Under the pieces are notes generated by a model. That model was not told where the DNA came from. It ran no database searches and worked only from the letters and a program-made list of their open reading frames with translations. DNA of 9,549 bases from Treponemataceae bacterium (GTDB lineage Bacteria > Spirochaetota > Spirochaetia > Treponematales > Treponemataceae): the NCBI GenBank assembly GCA_024697985.1, contig JAILRX010000176.1, positions 1-9,549 of the forward strand. Reading direction: 5' to 3'. A program made the translations under genes and the position numbers. Numbering within the stretch: position 1 is the stretch's first letter; the number at the start of each line of letters is the position of its first letter. Shown here piece after piece: positions 1-6,830 of the stretch.

Positions 1-111
1 TGGACTGACCATACTTTCGTGGCCTGGTATTCAGATTCTTCATATACAACAGCCTTTGATTTTGATACGGAAATCACGACTGACATAACGCTTTACGCTA
101 AATGGGCAGAA
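1..111 (+). repeat. C-terminal part of an InlB B-repeat-like (Flg_new) unit
   Basis: The encoded segment reads F-V-A-WY-S-D ... ITTDITLYAKW. The pattern WY.D....T.FDF.T.IT.D.TLYAKW is the characteristic second half of the Listeria-Bacteroides/InlB B-repeat, which usually occurs in tandem strings on secreted proteins. More copies may lie upstream of the window. Confidence 0.75.
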
Positions 112-1077
112 TTCATTCCTATCACCTACACGAAAATGGCATCAGACTATGGCAGCGACGATTCATGGGAAGCTTGGGAAGCTAACTATTCTTACGTAAC
201 AGTTTCAAGCATGATAGAAACATCAACTGGATATAAAGTAAATATTTCTTACAACATCCGTATGATGACATCAAACACTTCGTCAAATGCAACCGAGGCT
301 GCGGCTGCTGGTTCTGCTTATTACGGCGCTTTCAGTTTGAACTTCGAAGATTCTGATGGAGTTACCGTTTCTTACGGCACATATTCAGATGTTGATATTG
401 ATGAATTCTTTGGCGATGCTTATGAGGATTCAAGCTATATCGACTGGTGGCGATTGTACAGCGACACGGCATCTTACAGTGCAGACGGAAAATCTGTGAC
501 TTACACCTTCTCAAAAGAAGGCTATGAAGATACGACCCTTACAGTTAATTTCAATCGTGCTGATGAATTCCTTGATCTTTCATTCAGTACTTTCCCAAGC
601 GGAATCTTTACTGATCCTGAAGGCGGTACAGATACGAGCTGGACAACCTGGAATTCCAACAAGAATAATGGTTATGTAAGCACAGTTCAGGAAGACACTT
701 TCAATGGCTATAAAGTAACAGTCACCTATGATTCTTCACAGATGGCAACCAACACTTCTACAGATGAAACTATGGCATCAACATACGGTTCTGCTACCTG
801 GGCAGTAAGCGGACTTGAGCTTGATTCAACAGATGGAGTTACCGTCACGGTAGGTTCGACAAACAATGCTTTAACGGATGTTTTTGATGGTCCTGTAACA
901 AGCTCGCAAAGTTCAACTTATCAAGGCATGTACTGGATATGGTGGATTTTGAATTCTGCGGAAGATCAGGGTTCCACGACCTACGACAGAAACGGCCGTA
1001 CGACAACATTGACATTCAGCAAGGAAGGCTATCCGAATACAGTCGTAATATTCAGCTTCGTAGACGAGGCCGAGTAA
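1..1077 (+). CDS. Secreted/surface protein, 3' fragment: InlB B-repeat end plus two Trp-rich repeats
   Basis: The reading frame is open from base 1 and ends at tandem stops (TAA TAA, 1075-1080), so 358 C-terminal residues are visible and the true start lies upstream. The in-frame GTG at 19 is unlikely to be the start because the residues before it (ending HTFVAWYSD) belong to the same domain. The first ~37 residues match the end of an InlB B-repeat/Flg_new-type unit (F-x-x-WY, then TDITLYAKW), a small extracellular beta-grasp-like fold common in spirochaete and Firmicute surface proteins. Two related domains of about 150 residues follow, both ending near a TFSKEGY motif. The composition is acidic and rich in Ser, Thr, Tyr and Trp, with no Cys and no predicted membrane segment, as expected for an exported protein. 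No sorting signal is seen at the C-terminus. Function is unknown; adhesion or carbohydrate binding is only a guess. Confidence 0.85.
   Translation, partial: WTDHTFVAWYSDSSYTTAFDFDTEITTDITLYAKWAEFIPITYTKMASDYGSDDSWEAWEANYSYVTVSSMIETSTGYKVNISYNIRMMTSNTSSNATEAAAAGSAYYGAFSLNFEDSDGVTVSYGTYSDVDIDEFFGDAYEDSSYIDWWRLYSDTASYSADGKSVTYTFSKEGYEDTTLTVNFNRADEFLDLSFSTFPSGIFTDPEGGTDTSWTTWNSNKNNGYVSTVQEDTFNGYKVTVTYDSSQMATNTSTDETMASTYGSATWAVSGLELDSTDGVTVTVGSTNNALTDVFDGPVTSSQSSTYQGMYWIWWILNSAEDQGSTTYDRNGRTTTLTFSKEGYPNTVVIFSFVDEAE
127..567 (+). repeat. Trp-rich extracellular repeat domain, copy 1
   Basis: About 147 encoded residues. Landmarks shared with copy 2 (592-1068), in the same order, are: SW..W; YV; GYKV followed by a V/I-S/T-Y strand; a TS/NTS cluster; DSDGVTV; an acidic F-F/D-G-D segment; an aromatic WW-x-L; DGK/NGR followed by TYTFSKEGY; and a closing strand ending near DE. 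I do not recognise the family. The two copies differ clearly at nucleotide level, so the duplication is not recent. Confidence 0.75.
592..1068 (+). repeat. Trp-rich extracellular repeat domain, copy 2 (C-terminal)
   Basis: About 159 encoded residues matching copy 1 (127-567): SWTTW, YVSTV, GYKVTVTYD, TNTST, DSTDGVTVTVG, DVFDG, an aromatic IWWIL, NGRTTTLTFSKEGY and a closing strand ending in VDE. It is slightly longer than copy 1, mainly before the SW..W motif and near the aromatic segment. The protein stops just after it, so this domain forms its C-terminus. Confidence 0.75.
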
Positions 1078-1083
1078 TAAGAC

Positions 1084-1114
1084 AAAAAAAAGCCCTCAGA
1101 AAAATCTGAGGGCT
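1084..1114 (-). terminator. Rho-independent terminator of the COG0523 GTPase gene, possibly bidirectional
   Basis: Arms 1091-1100 (AGCCCTCAGA) and 1105-1114 form a perfect 10-bp stem around an AAAA loop. The plus-strand A-run at 1084-1091 becomes a U-tract on the minus strand, directly after the stem and about 29 nt past the minus-strand stop codon. On the plus strand the stem is followed only by TAATCATTTT, a weaker tail. It may still serve the convergent plus-strand gene, whose stop is 6 nt away. Confidence 0.88.
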
Positions 1115-1142
1115 TAATCATTTTAAAGATTTTCGGTAAGAA

Positions 1143-2456
1143 TTAGAATTCTACTTCTTCAAGACATGCGTCCAAATCTGCAGTAATCTTTTCCTTGTCC
1201 ATTCGCTGTCCGATGAATACCAGCTTAACTTCTCGGTCGCCATATTTTTCATCCCAGTGCTTTTCGATTTCAGGATCTTCCTTGAAAGCTTGTCGCTGCT
1301 TGAACTTGGAAGCTGTTGCAAGCCACATTCCTGCAAAAGAAGCGCTGATCTGTTTTCCGGCCTGTTCGAGAACGTATGCTCCGTCAGTTTCATCGCTGAA
1401 ATAAAGCATACCCTTGCATCGGATTACGCTTTCTGGCCATTTTCCTGCAAAATCCTCGAGTTTTGCCCTGTTGAATGGCTTTCGTCTGTAGTAAACGAAG
1501 GTTCCGATTCCGTATTCGTCTCCGTGTGGATGGTCCTTGTCGTGGTGATGTCCGCAGTGGCAGACTCCGTGTTCGTGGTCACAGTGGCTGTGGTCTTCGT
1601 GATCGTGATCATCGTCGTCATCGTCATGGTGATGATGATGTTCGTGCTCATCATGGTCGTGTTCTTCGTGATCGTGATCATGGTGATGATGTTCATGATC
1701 ATGTTCGTCGTGCTCGTTTTCAGAGTTTTCAAGTTCTGCTACCCAGCCGGCCGTGTTATAGACTTTTTCAAAGTCGAAAAGTTTTGTGTCAAGAATCTTA
1801 TCGAGGTCGATTTCACCTTTTACGGTTTCAATCATCTGAGCACTTGGCTGCAATGCCCTTACGACAGCTTCAACTTTCTTGAGGTCTTCTGGTGAAACAA
1901 GGTCTGTCTTATTGATGAGGACTGTGTTACAGAATTCAATCTGCTGAACGAGAAGGTTTGCGATGTCTGTTTCATCATCAGGTCGGTCCAAAAGTTTCTG
2001 TCCGCCACCAAATTCATCAACAAGTCTGAGTGCATCAACTACGGCAACGATGTTGTCGAGTCGTACAACCTTTGGAAGTCCCTGGTTTCCTGCCGAGCCG
2101 TCCAAAGCCATGATTGTCTGTGCAATCGGAATTGGTTCACAAATACCGCTTGCTTCAATAAGGATATAGTCAAATTTTCCGCTCTTTGTAAGCTGGATAA
2201 TCTGATTCAAAAGGTCTGTTTTAAGTGTACAGCAGATACATCCGTTCTGAAGTGGAACTACGCTGTCTTTTTCAACGATACTTCCGCCCTTTTCGATGAG
2301 GTTTGCATCAATGTTAACTTCACCAATATCATTTACGATTACTGCAACTCTATAACCTTTCTGATTGTTAAGAACATAATTTAAAAGAGTTGTTTTTCCT
2401 GCTCCCAAATAACCTGTCAAAAGAGTAACTGGTACAACTTTTTCGTTTTTACTCAT
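1143..2456 (-). CDS. COG0523-family (CobW/ZNG1-like) metallochaperone GTPase with long His-rich insert
   Basis: A 437-residue cytoplasmic G3E-family P-loop GTPase, thought to deliver Zn2+ or another divalent metal to client enzymes through GTP hydrolysis. Visible motifs are: Walker A GYLGAGKTT (15-23); NDIGEVN (42-48); the family-defining metal motif GCICC (72-76, Cys73/75/76); EASG (101-104); the guanine-specificity motif NKTD (182-185); and a CobW C-terminal domain from about 315 to 432. The linker between the two domains is expanded into a metal-binding insert (248-313), which makes the protein longer than the more typical ~320-400. The ATG is preceded by GGGAG 8 nt upstream, which supports the start. 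The gene stands alone, divergent from guaB. The exact subfamily and metal cannot be decided: a Zn chaperone is most likely, and Co or Ni is possible. No convincing Zur operator was found upstream. Confidence 0.93.
   Translation of the reverse strand: MSKNEKVVPVTLLTGYLGAGKTTLLNYVLNNQKGYRVAVIVNDIGEVNIDANLIEKGGSIVEKDSVVPLQNGCICCTLKTDLLNQIIQLTKSGKFDYILIEASGICEPIPIAQTIMALDGSAGNQGLPKVVRLDNIVAVVDALRLVDEFGGGQKLLDRPDDETDIANLLVQQIEFCNTVLINKTDLVSPEDLKKVEAVVRALQPSAQMIETVKGEIDLDKILDTKLFDFEKVYNTAGWVAELENSENEHDEHDHEHHHHDHDHEEHDHDEHEHHHHHDDDDDDHDHEDHSHCDHEHGVCHCGHHHDKDHPHGDEYGIGTFVYYRRKPFNRAKLEDFAGKWPESVIRCKGMLYFSDETDGAYVLEQAGKQISASFAGMWLATASKFKQRQAFKEDPEIEKHWDEKYGDREVKLVFIGQRMDKEKITADLDACLEEVEF
1518..1715 (-). 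other. His/Asp/Glu-rich metal-binding insert of the GTPase
   Basis: Residues 248-313 of the GTPase are almost entirely His, Asp and Glu. I count 29 His, a run of six Asp (278-283) and three Cys (292, 299, 301), the last two in a C-H-C motif. The DNA is a run of CAY/GAY/GAR codons, giving a low-complexity, trinucleotide-phased stretch. His-rich stretches in this position are known in COG0523 proteins and are thought to store or sense metal. The Cys residues are less usual and could tighten binding or alter specificity. Confidence 0.9.
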
Positions 2457-2510
2457 TTATCTATCTCCCGTAAAAATAAGGTTTGTAACTTAATTATTCA
2501 CTCCATTAAT

Positions 2511-2539
2511 ATAGTAAAAAATTAAGATTTCGTCATCAA
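2511..2539 (-). promoter_or_regulatory. Candidate sigma-70 promoter for the GTPase gene
   Basis: On the minus strand, TTGATG (2534-2539) and TACTAT (2511-2516) are separated by 17 bp. Each matches four of six consensus positions. The -10 box lies 54 bp upstream of the ATG, leaving a leader of about 45-50 nt. It is a moderate match in AT-rich DNA and unproven. Confidence 0.4.
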
Positions 2540-2552
2540 CTCATCAGTTATA

Positions 2553-2581
2553 TTGAAAATAAAAAGAATTTCAGATAAAAT
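2553..2581 (+). promoter_or_regulatory. Sigma-70-type promoter for guaB
   Basis: TTGAAA (2553-2558) and TAAAAT (2576-2581) are separated by exactly 17 bp and each match the consensus at five of six positions. Transcription would start near 2588, giving a leader of about 30 nt that contains the AGAGGG ribosome binding site. No purine riboswitch fits in so short a leader. Confidence 0.65.
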
Positions 2582-2605
2582 GACACAATTTATCTATAAC
2601 TTTTA

Positions 2606-2611
2606 AGAGGG
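2606..2611 (+). promoter_or_regulatory. Ribosome binding site of guaB
   Basis: AGAGGG lies 6 nt before the ATG at 2618. This is a clear Shine-Dalgarno sequence that fixes the start codon. The gene downstream of guaB lacks one. Confidence 0.8.
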
Positions 2612-2617
2612 AAATTT

Positions 2618-4117
2618 ATGGCATATTTTTTTGAAGAACCTTCACATACTTTTGCTGAATATCTTCTTGTTCCTGGATACACAAGCGCAGAATGCATTCC
2701 TGCAAGTGTAAGCTTAAAAACTCCAGTAGTTCGCTACAAAAAAGGAGAAGAATGTCCCCTTACAATGAATATTCCTTTGGTTTCAGCCGTAATGCAGTCA
2801 GTTTCAGACGACAGAATGGCGATTGCTCTTGCTAAAGAGGGTGGAATTTCATTCATCTATGGTTCGCAGACAATTGAAAATCAGGCAGCAATGGTTGCCC
2901 GAGTAAAAAGCTATAAGGCAGGTTTCGTAACCTCTGATTCAAACATCAAGCCTGACCAGCCTTTGACAGATGCTGTAGCCCTTAAAGAAAAGACAGGTCA
3001 CAGCACAATCGCAGTTACAGAAGACGGAACTGCAAACGGAAAGCTTTGCGGTATCATCACAAGCCGTGACTACAGAATCAATCACACTCCAGCTGATGCA
3101 AAAGTAAAGGATTACATGACTCCTTTTGCAAATCTTGTAACAGGTCAGGATGGAATCACTCTTTCTGAAGCAAACGAACTCATCTGGAATCACAAGCTTA
3201 ATTCACTTCCTATCATCGATAAGAACGGAAACCTCAAATACATGGTTTTCCGAAAGGATTATGCAAGTCATCAGGAGCATCCTCTTGAACTCTTGGATGA
3301 CAAGCACCGCTACATCGTTGGAGCTGGGATCAACACCCGAGACTACATGGAACGTGTTCCTGCACTTCTTGCTGCCGGAGTTGATGTAATGACGCTGGAT
3401 TCAAGCGAAGGCTTTACAGAATGGCAGAGAAGGGCCCTTCACGACATCCATGAAAAATGGCCAAACGCAAAAGTTGGTGCCGGAAACGTAGTTGATGCTG
3501 AAGGCTTTAACTTTTTGGCAGAAGCCGGAGCTGATTTCGTAAAAATCGGAATTGGTGGCGGTTCAATCTGTATCACACGAGAACAGAAAGGTATCGGACG
3601 TGGACAGGCTACTGCTACAATCGAAGTTGCAAAGGCCCGCGACGAATATTTCAAGAAAACTGGTATCTACGTTCCGATCTGCTCGGACGGCGGTATCGTA
3701 CACGACTACCACATGACATTGGCTTTGGCTATGGGCGCTGACTTCTGCATGCTCGGACGTTATTTTGCCCGATTCGACGAAAGTCCTACAAACAAGCTGA
3801 TGGTAAACGGTAGCTACGTAAAGGAATACTGGGGTGAAGGTTCAAACAGAGCCCGAAACTGGCAGAGATACGACATGGGTGGAGCAAGCAAGCTCAGTTT
3901 TGAAGAAGGCGTTGATTCTTACGTTCCTTACGCAGGAAGCCTCCACGACAACGTAACGATGAGTATGAGCAAGGTCCGACACACAATGTGTAACTGCGGT
4001 GTCCTTACAATCCCTGAACTTCAGGAAAAAGCTAAGATTACTTTGGTTTCTCAGGCTTCCCTTACAGAAGGTTCTGCTCACGACGTAATCGTAAAGACAA
4101 CTTCAATTCAGTCGTAA
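2618..4117 (+). CDS. guaB: IMP dehydrogenase with CBS pair, Tritrichomonas-like type
   Basis: A 499-residue cytoplasmic enzyme that oxidises IMP to XMP with NAD+, the committed step of GTP synthesis. The (beta/alpha)8 barrel is interrupted by two CBS domains (about 107-225, with CGIITSRDY and LPIID segments). Active-site features are: D261 in LDSSEGF; the catalytic Cys318 in GIGGGSICITREQ; the phosphate-binding SDGGI (356-360); the MLGRYFARF strand (378-386); the flap with Arg417-Tyr418 in NWQRYD; and EGVDSYVPYAG (430-440). The length is normal for the family. Typical bacterial GuaB has GPGS and ICTTR where this has GGGS and ICITR. From memory, this sequence is strikingly close along its whole length to the Tritrichomonas foetus enzyme. 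It is monocistronic: its own promoter lies upstream and a terminator follows. All catalytic residues are present, so it should be active. Confidence 0.97.
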   Translation: MAYFFEEPSHTFAEYLLVPGYTSAECIPASVSLKTPVVRYKKGEECPLTMNIPLVSAVMQSVSDDRMAIALAKEGGISFIYGSQTIENQAAMVARVKSYKAGFVTSDSNIKPDQPLTDAVALKEKTGHSTIAVTEDGTANGKLCGIITSRDYRINHTPADAKVKDYMTPFANLVTGQDGITLSEANELIWNHKLNSLPIIDKNGNLKYMVFRKDYASHQEHPLELLDDKHRYIVGAGINTRDYMERVPALLAAGVDVMTLDSSEGFTEWQRRALHDIHEKWPNAKVGAGNVVDAEGFNFLAEAGADFVKIGIGGGSICITREQKGIGRGQATATIEVAKARDEYFKKTGIYVPICSDGGIVHDYHMTLALAMGADFCMLGRYFARFDESPTNKLMVNGSYVKEYWGEGSNRARNWQRYDMGGASKLSFEEGVDSYVPYAGSLHDNVTMSMSKVRHTMCNCGVLTIPELQEKAKITLVSQASLTEGSAHDVIVKTTSIQS

Positions 4118-4136
4118 GTTTAATTTTGCTTAAAAC

Positions 4137-4171
4137 GTGCCGGTTGCATTTTTGTGACCGGCATTTTTTTT
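4137..4171 (+). terminator. Rho-independent terminator of guaB
   Basis: TGCCGGT (4138-4144) pairs with ACCGGCA (4157-4163). The stem can extend inward through two G-T pairs and one C-G pair to a loop of about six bases. Eight T residues (4164-4171) follow. It begins 20 nt after the guaB stop and separates guaB from the next gene. Confidence 0.9.
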
Positions 4172-4216
4172 CTGACTTTTTTTTGACAAAATTTACAAAA
4201 TTGCAAAAAAAAGTGT

Positions 4217-4245
4217 TTGTGAATTTGAACTTTTGGCTTTAGTAT
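4217..4245 (+). promoter_or_regulatory. Candidate promoter of the EAL gene, implying a leaderless transcript
   Basis: TTGTGA (4217-4222) and TAGTAT (4240-4245) are spaced by 17 bp, each with four of six consensus matches. Transcription would then begin at about 4252-4254, at or just before the ATG (4254). This agrees with the absence of any Shine-Dalgarno sequence in the preceding 30 nt. The evidence is weak and the AT-rich DNA favours chance matches. Confidence 0.3.
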
Positions 4246-4253
4246 TTTTAACT

Positions 4254-6830
4254 ATGAGCGTAAAACAAGATAGAAAAAGTGTTTTAATCATTGATAATGA
4301 TGATGAAGTTTCTCAACAGCTGGTCGAAACCTTTTGCGACGATTACGAAATCATTCTTGTTAATAATGTAATTTCGGCACTTGAATTTTTGGAACTAGAC
4401 CGTTGTATCAGGAAAATCTATCTGGTTATTTTAAGTCTGGATCTGCTTGAAGATTCAAGTTTCACCCTTTTGGAAAGCATGAAAATTGACCCTGTCTATT
4501 CAGAGATTCCTGTTATTGCAATCACAAATTCCGTTGATTCTGAAACGGAAATGCTTGCACTGAAAAATGGTGCCATGGACTGTATGTTTCAGCCTCTGAA
4601 TTATCAGCTTTTGTTTCAGCAGGGCGAAAATTACATCAAGCGAAATGAAGAGAATTTCTATAAAATCAATAAGGTGATTTCAGATCAGACCAAATATATG
4701 AATTCTGAACTTGAGCACCGTGCAAATATTGATGAACTTACAGGTATTTACAACAGATTTTCATTTTGCGAAAAGACGGAAAAGCTTTTAAAGACAAACA
4801 TCAATAAAACCTATTTGATTTATCGATTTAATATTGAAAAATTCTACGTAATCAATGACCTTTTTGGCGGTAAGGTCGGTGATGAAATCCTGAAGGCAAT
4901 CGCTAATACTTTAAGGGAAGTGCTTCCTGAAGGTGCTATTTATGGCCGTCTTGAAAGCGATCATTTCGTCGCCTGCGTTGAAAGCCACACCTGCCAGGGT
5001 GCTGATATCCTTGATGAAATTGAAAAGGCTGCTAAAAAAGAAGCACCTAATGCCGACATTCAGGTAAAGATGGGAATGTATCCTATCGTTGATACGACTT
5101 TGCCTGTAATTTCGATGTGCGACCGTGCGAACATGGCTCTTCAGTCCATCAAGGGGAATTATCTAAAAAAATCAGCATTCTATGATAAGTCCTTGAATGA
5201 AATTTTGCATGAAGAACAGAAGCTCGTTAAGGACATGAAGGCCGCCCTCGAAAAAAAGGAATTTGAAATTTACCTTCAGCCAATCGTCAGCCTGATAGAA
5301 GAAAAGGTCGTAAGCGCCGAAGCTCTCGTGCGATGGAATCATCCGAAACGAGGCCTTATGGCGCCAAGCGGTTTCGTGCCGTTCTTTGAAAAATCGGGTC
5401 TGATTGCGACATTGGATTATTATGTCTGGGACCTGGCCTTTGCATATCAGAAAAAACGATGCGATCAGGGGCTTCCTGAAATGCCGATTTCAGTAAACAT
5501 CAGTCGAATGAGCCTCTACAATCCAAAGCTTTGCGAGGACATCATCAATCTTTCAAGACGCTATGAAGTAAAGCCTCAGCTGATAAAGCTGGAAGTTACC
5601 GAAAGCGCCTACAACGACAATCCGACTCAGATGATGAACACGATGAGCGAGCTGCAAAGATACGGTTTCTTGATTTTGATGGACGATTTTGGCTCGGGCT
5701 ATTCTTCTCTGAACATGCTCAAGACCATTCCTGTTGATATCCTCAAAATTGACATGTGCTTTTTGCAGGATTTCGGCAAGGTCAGTAAGGCCGCAAGCAT
5801 TTTGACATCAGTCGTAAGGATGGCCAAATGGCTGAACATTCCGGTTGTCTGCGAAGGTGTTGAAAACAAGGATCAGCTGGAATTTTTGAAGGAAATCGGT
5901 TCTGATTTTGTTCAGGGCTATTACTTTTCAAAACCGATTCCAATCAGCGAGTTCGAGGAATTTGAAAAAGCAGACCTTTCGGACAGGGATATCCTTAATC
6001 CGATTATTCAGGACATTTCTGAAGTCAGCACGATATTTGACAGCAACGAACTTGCATCCCGCATTTTCAATACGTTTATCGGTGCCTTCGGTTTCTATGA
6101 GTTTTCAAATAATCACCTTGAAGTTTTGCGCGTAAATGATAATTATTATAGTATGATGGGGTACACTCCAGAAACATTCCATTCCAACAAGATGAATGTT
6201 TTCGAGATGATTGTACCTGAAGACCGTGAAATAATTTTGACAGCATGCAAATCAGCCGTTCAGGGAAATATGCCGGCAGAAATAATGGTTCGCCGATATC
6301 TGCCTGATGGAACGGTGATTTGGCTCAGCATCATCGTCCGCTTTTTTGGTGGTGATGAAAAACGTGCTATAATATGCTGTGCTATGAACAACATTACCGA
6401 GCAGAAGGCCAGTGAGTCGCGGGCGGAAGAACGCTCTATAGCTCTGGTAAAATATCTGGAAAGAGTCCGTTCAATTTTGGATGCAGTTCCTTACGGAATC
6501 TGTCAGTACGAAATTGATGGCTCGCATTCTCCAATTTTTGCAAACCGTGCATGTTACGAAATGTACGGAACGAATCATCAAAGTGATTATATTGCAGAGA
6601 ACATCCATTCTGACTGTAATATTTTCAGCTTAAAAAAGACTGAAGAATTCATGAAAATCTTGCAAAAAGTGAAAGAAACAGGCGAGGACGGGCTTTATTC
6701 TGCCGAAATTATAAGAGAGGACGGCTCTATTTTACCGATCAGGGGTCGGGTTTCTATTGTAGATTACTATGATGGCAGAAAAGTTTTTCAAGATACATTT
6801 TATGATGCAGAAAAAGAAGGTTCTTCTTAA
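4254..6830 (+). CDS. c-di-GMP phosphodiesterase: degenerate receiver, degenerate GGDEF, intact EAL, two PAS
   Basis: An 858-residue soluble signalling protein. Domains in order: receiver-like 8-128; GGDEF-like ~155-312; EAL ~320-570; PAS ~610-715; coiled linker; PAS ~735-852. The EAL domain, which cleaves c-di-GMP to pGpG, has all expected metal/catalytic residues: E356 (EALVR), N415, E447 and E450 (EVTE), D477-D478 (DDFGSGYSS), K498, E534 and Q554. The GGDEF signature is ESDHF (234-238) and the usual metal Asp is Asn193, so cyclase activity is not expected; it may bind GTP as a regulatory domain. In the receiver, the phospho-acceptor position is Ser61 and the conserved Lys is Gln113. No membrane segment is seen. 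The ATG at 4254 is preferred to the in-frame TTG at 4233 because homology begins just after it, although neither has a clear ribosome binding site. The gene overlaps the next gene by about 26 nt. Confidence 0.93.
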   Translation: MSVKQDRKSVLIIDNDDEVSQQLVETFCDDYEIILVNNVISALEFLELDRCIRKIYLVILSLDLLEDSSFTLLESMKIDPVYSEIPVIAITNSVDSETEMLALKNGAMDCMFQPLNYQLLFQQGENYIKRNEENFYKINKVISDQTKYMNSELEHRANIDELTGIYNRFSFCEKTEKLLKTNINKTYLIYRFNIEKFYVINDLFGGKVGDEILKAIANTLREVLPEGAIYGRLESDHFVACVESHTCQGADILDEIEKAAKKEAPNADIQVKMGMYPIVDTTLPVISMCDRANMALQSIKGNYLKKSAFYDKSLNEILHEEQKLVKDMKAALEKKEFEIYLQPIVSLIEEKVVSAEALVRWNHPKRGLMAPSGFVPFFEKSGLIATLDYYVWDLAFAYQKKRCDQGLPEMPISVNISRMSLYNPKLCEDIINLSRRYEVKPQLIKLEVTESAYNDNPTQMMNTMSELQRYGFLILMDDFGSGYSSLNMLKTIPVDILKIDMCFLQDFGKVSKAASILTSVVRMAKWLNIPVVCEGVENKDQLEFLKEIGSDFVQGYYFSKPIPISEFEEFEKADLSDRDILNPIIQDISEVSTIFDSNELASRIFNTFIGAFGFYEFSNNHLEVLRVNDNYYSMMGYTPETFHSNKMNVFEMIVPEDREIILTACKSAVQGNMPAEIMVRRYLPDGTVIWLSIIVRFFGGDEKRAIICCAMNNITEQKASESRAEERSIALVKYLERVRSILDAVPYGICQYEIDGSHSPIFANRACYEMYGTNHQSDYIAENIHSDCNIFSLKKTEEFMKILQKVKETGEDGLYSAEIIREDGSILPIRGRVSIVDYYDGRKVFQDTFYDAEKEGSS

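Larger units (their letters stand above)
2457..2617. other. Divergent intergenic region between the GTPase gene and guaB
   Basis: This 161-bp AT-rich spacer holds back-to-back promoter candidates at 2511-2539 (minus) and 2553-2581 (plus), with only 13 bp between their -35 boxes. It also contains a 10-bp direct repeat, ATTTATCTAT, at 2455-2464 (touching the GTPase start codon) and 2588-2597. A 6-bp inverted pair GTTATA/TATAAC (2547-2552 and 2595-2600) lies around the guaB promoter. No recognised operator, such as a Zur or PurR box, was found. Confidence 0.45.

Noticed and set aside
19..21. GTG as the start codon of the first gene
   Set aside because: The frame is open to base 1 and the upstream residues continue the InlB-type repeat, so the gene begins outside the window. 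No ribosome binding site is present.
1560..1720. Short repeated GTGATCGTGATC-like units that could suggest a microsatellite or CRISPR-like array
   Set aside because: There are no constant repeats with unique spacers. The periodicity is three bases and is explained by His/Asp codons.
1257..1895. Plus-strand open frames opposite the GTPase, including a Val/Met-rich hydrophobic one and an Arg/His/Asp-rich one (1475-1882)
   Set aside because: They are antisense reflections of the His/Asp codon run in the GTPase gene. The hydrophobic look comes from reading CAY/GAY repeats backwards. No ribosome binding site or homology supports them.
4183..4211. Perfect TTGACA -35 box upstream of the EAL gene
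   Set aside because: At a spacing of 16-18 bp only an A-run is present, with no acceptable -10 box.
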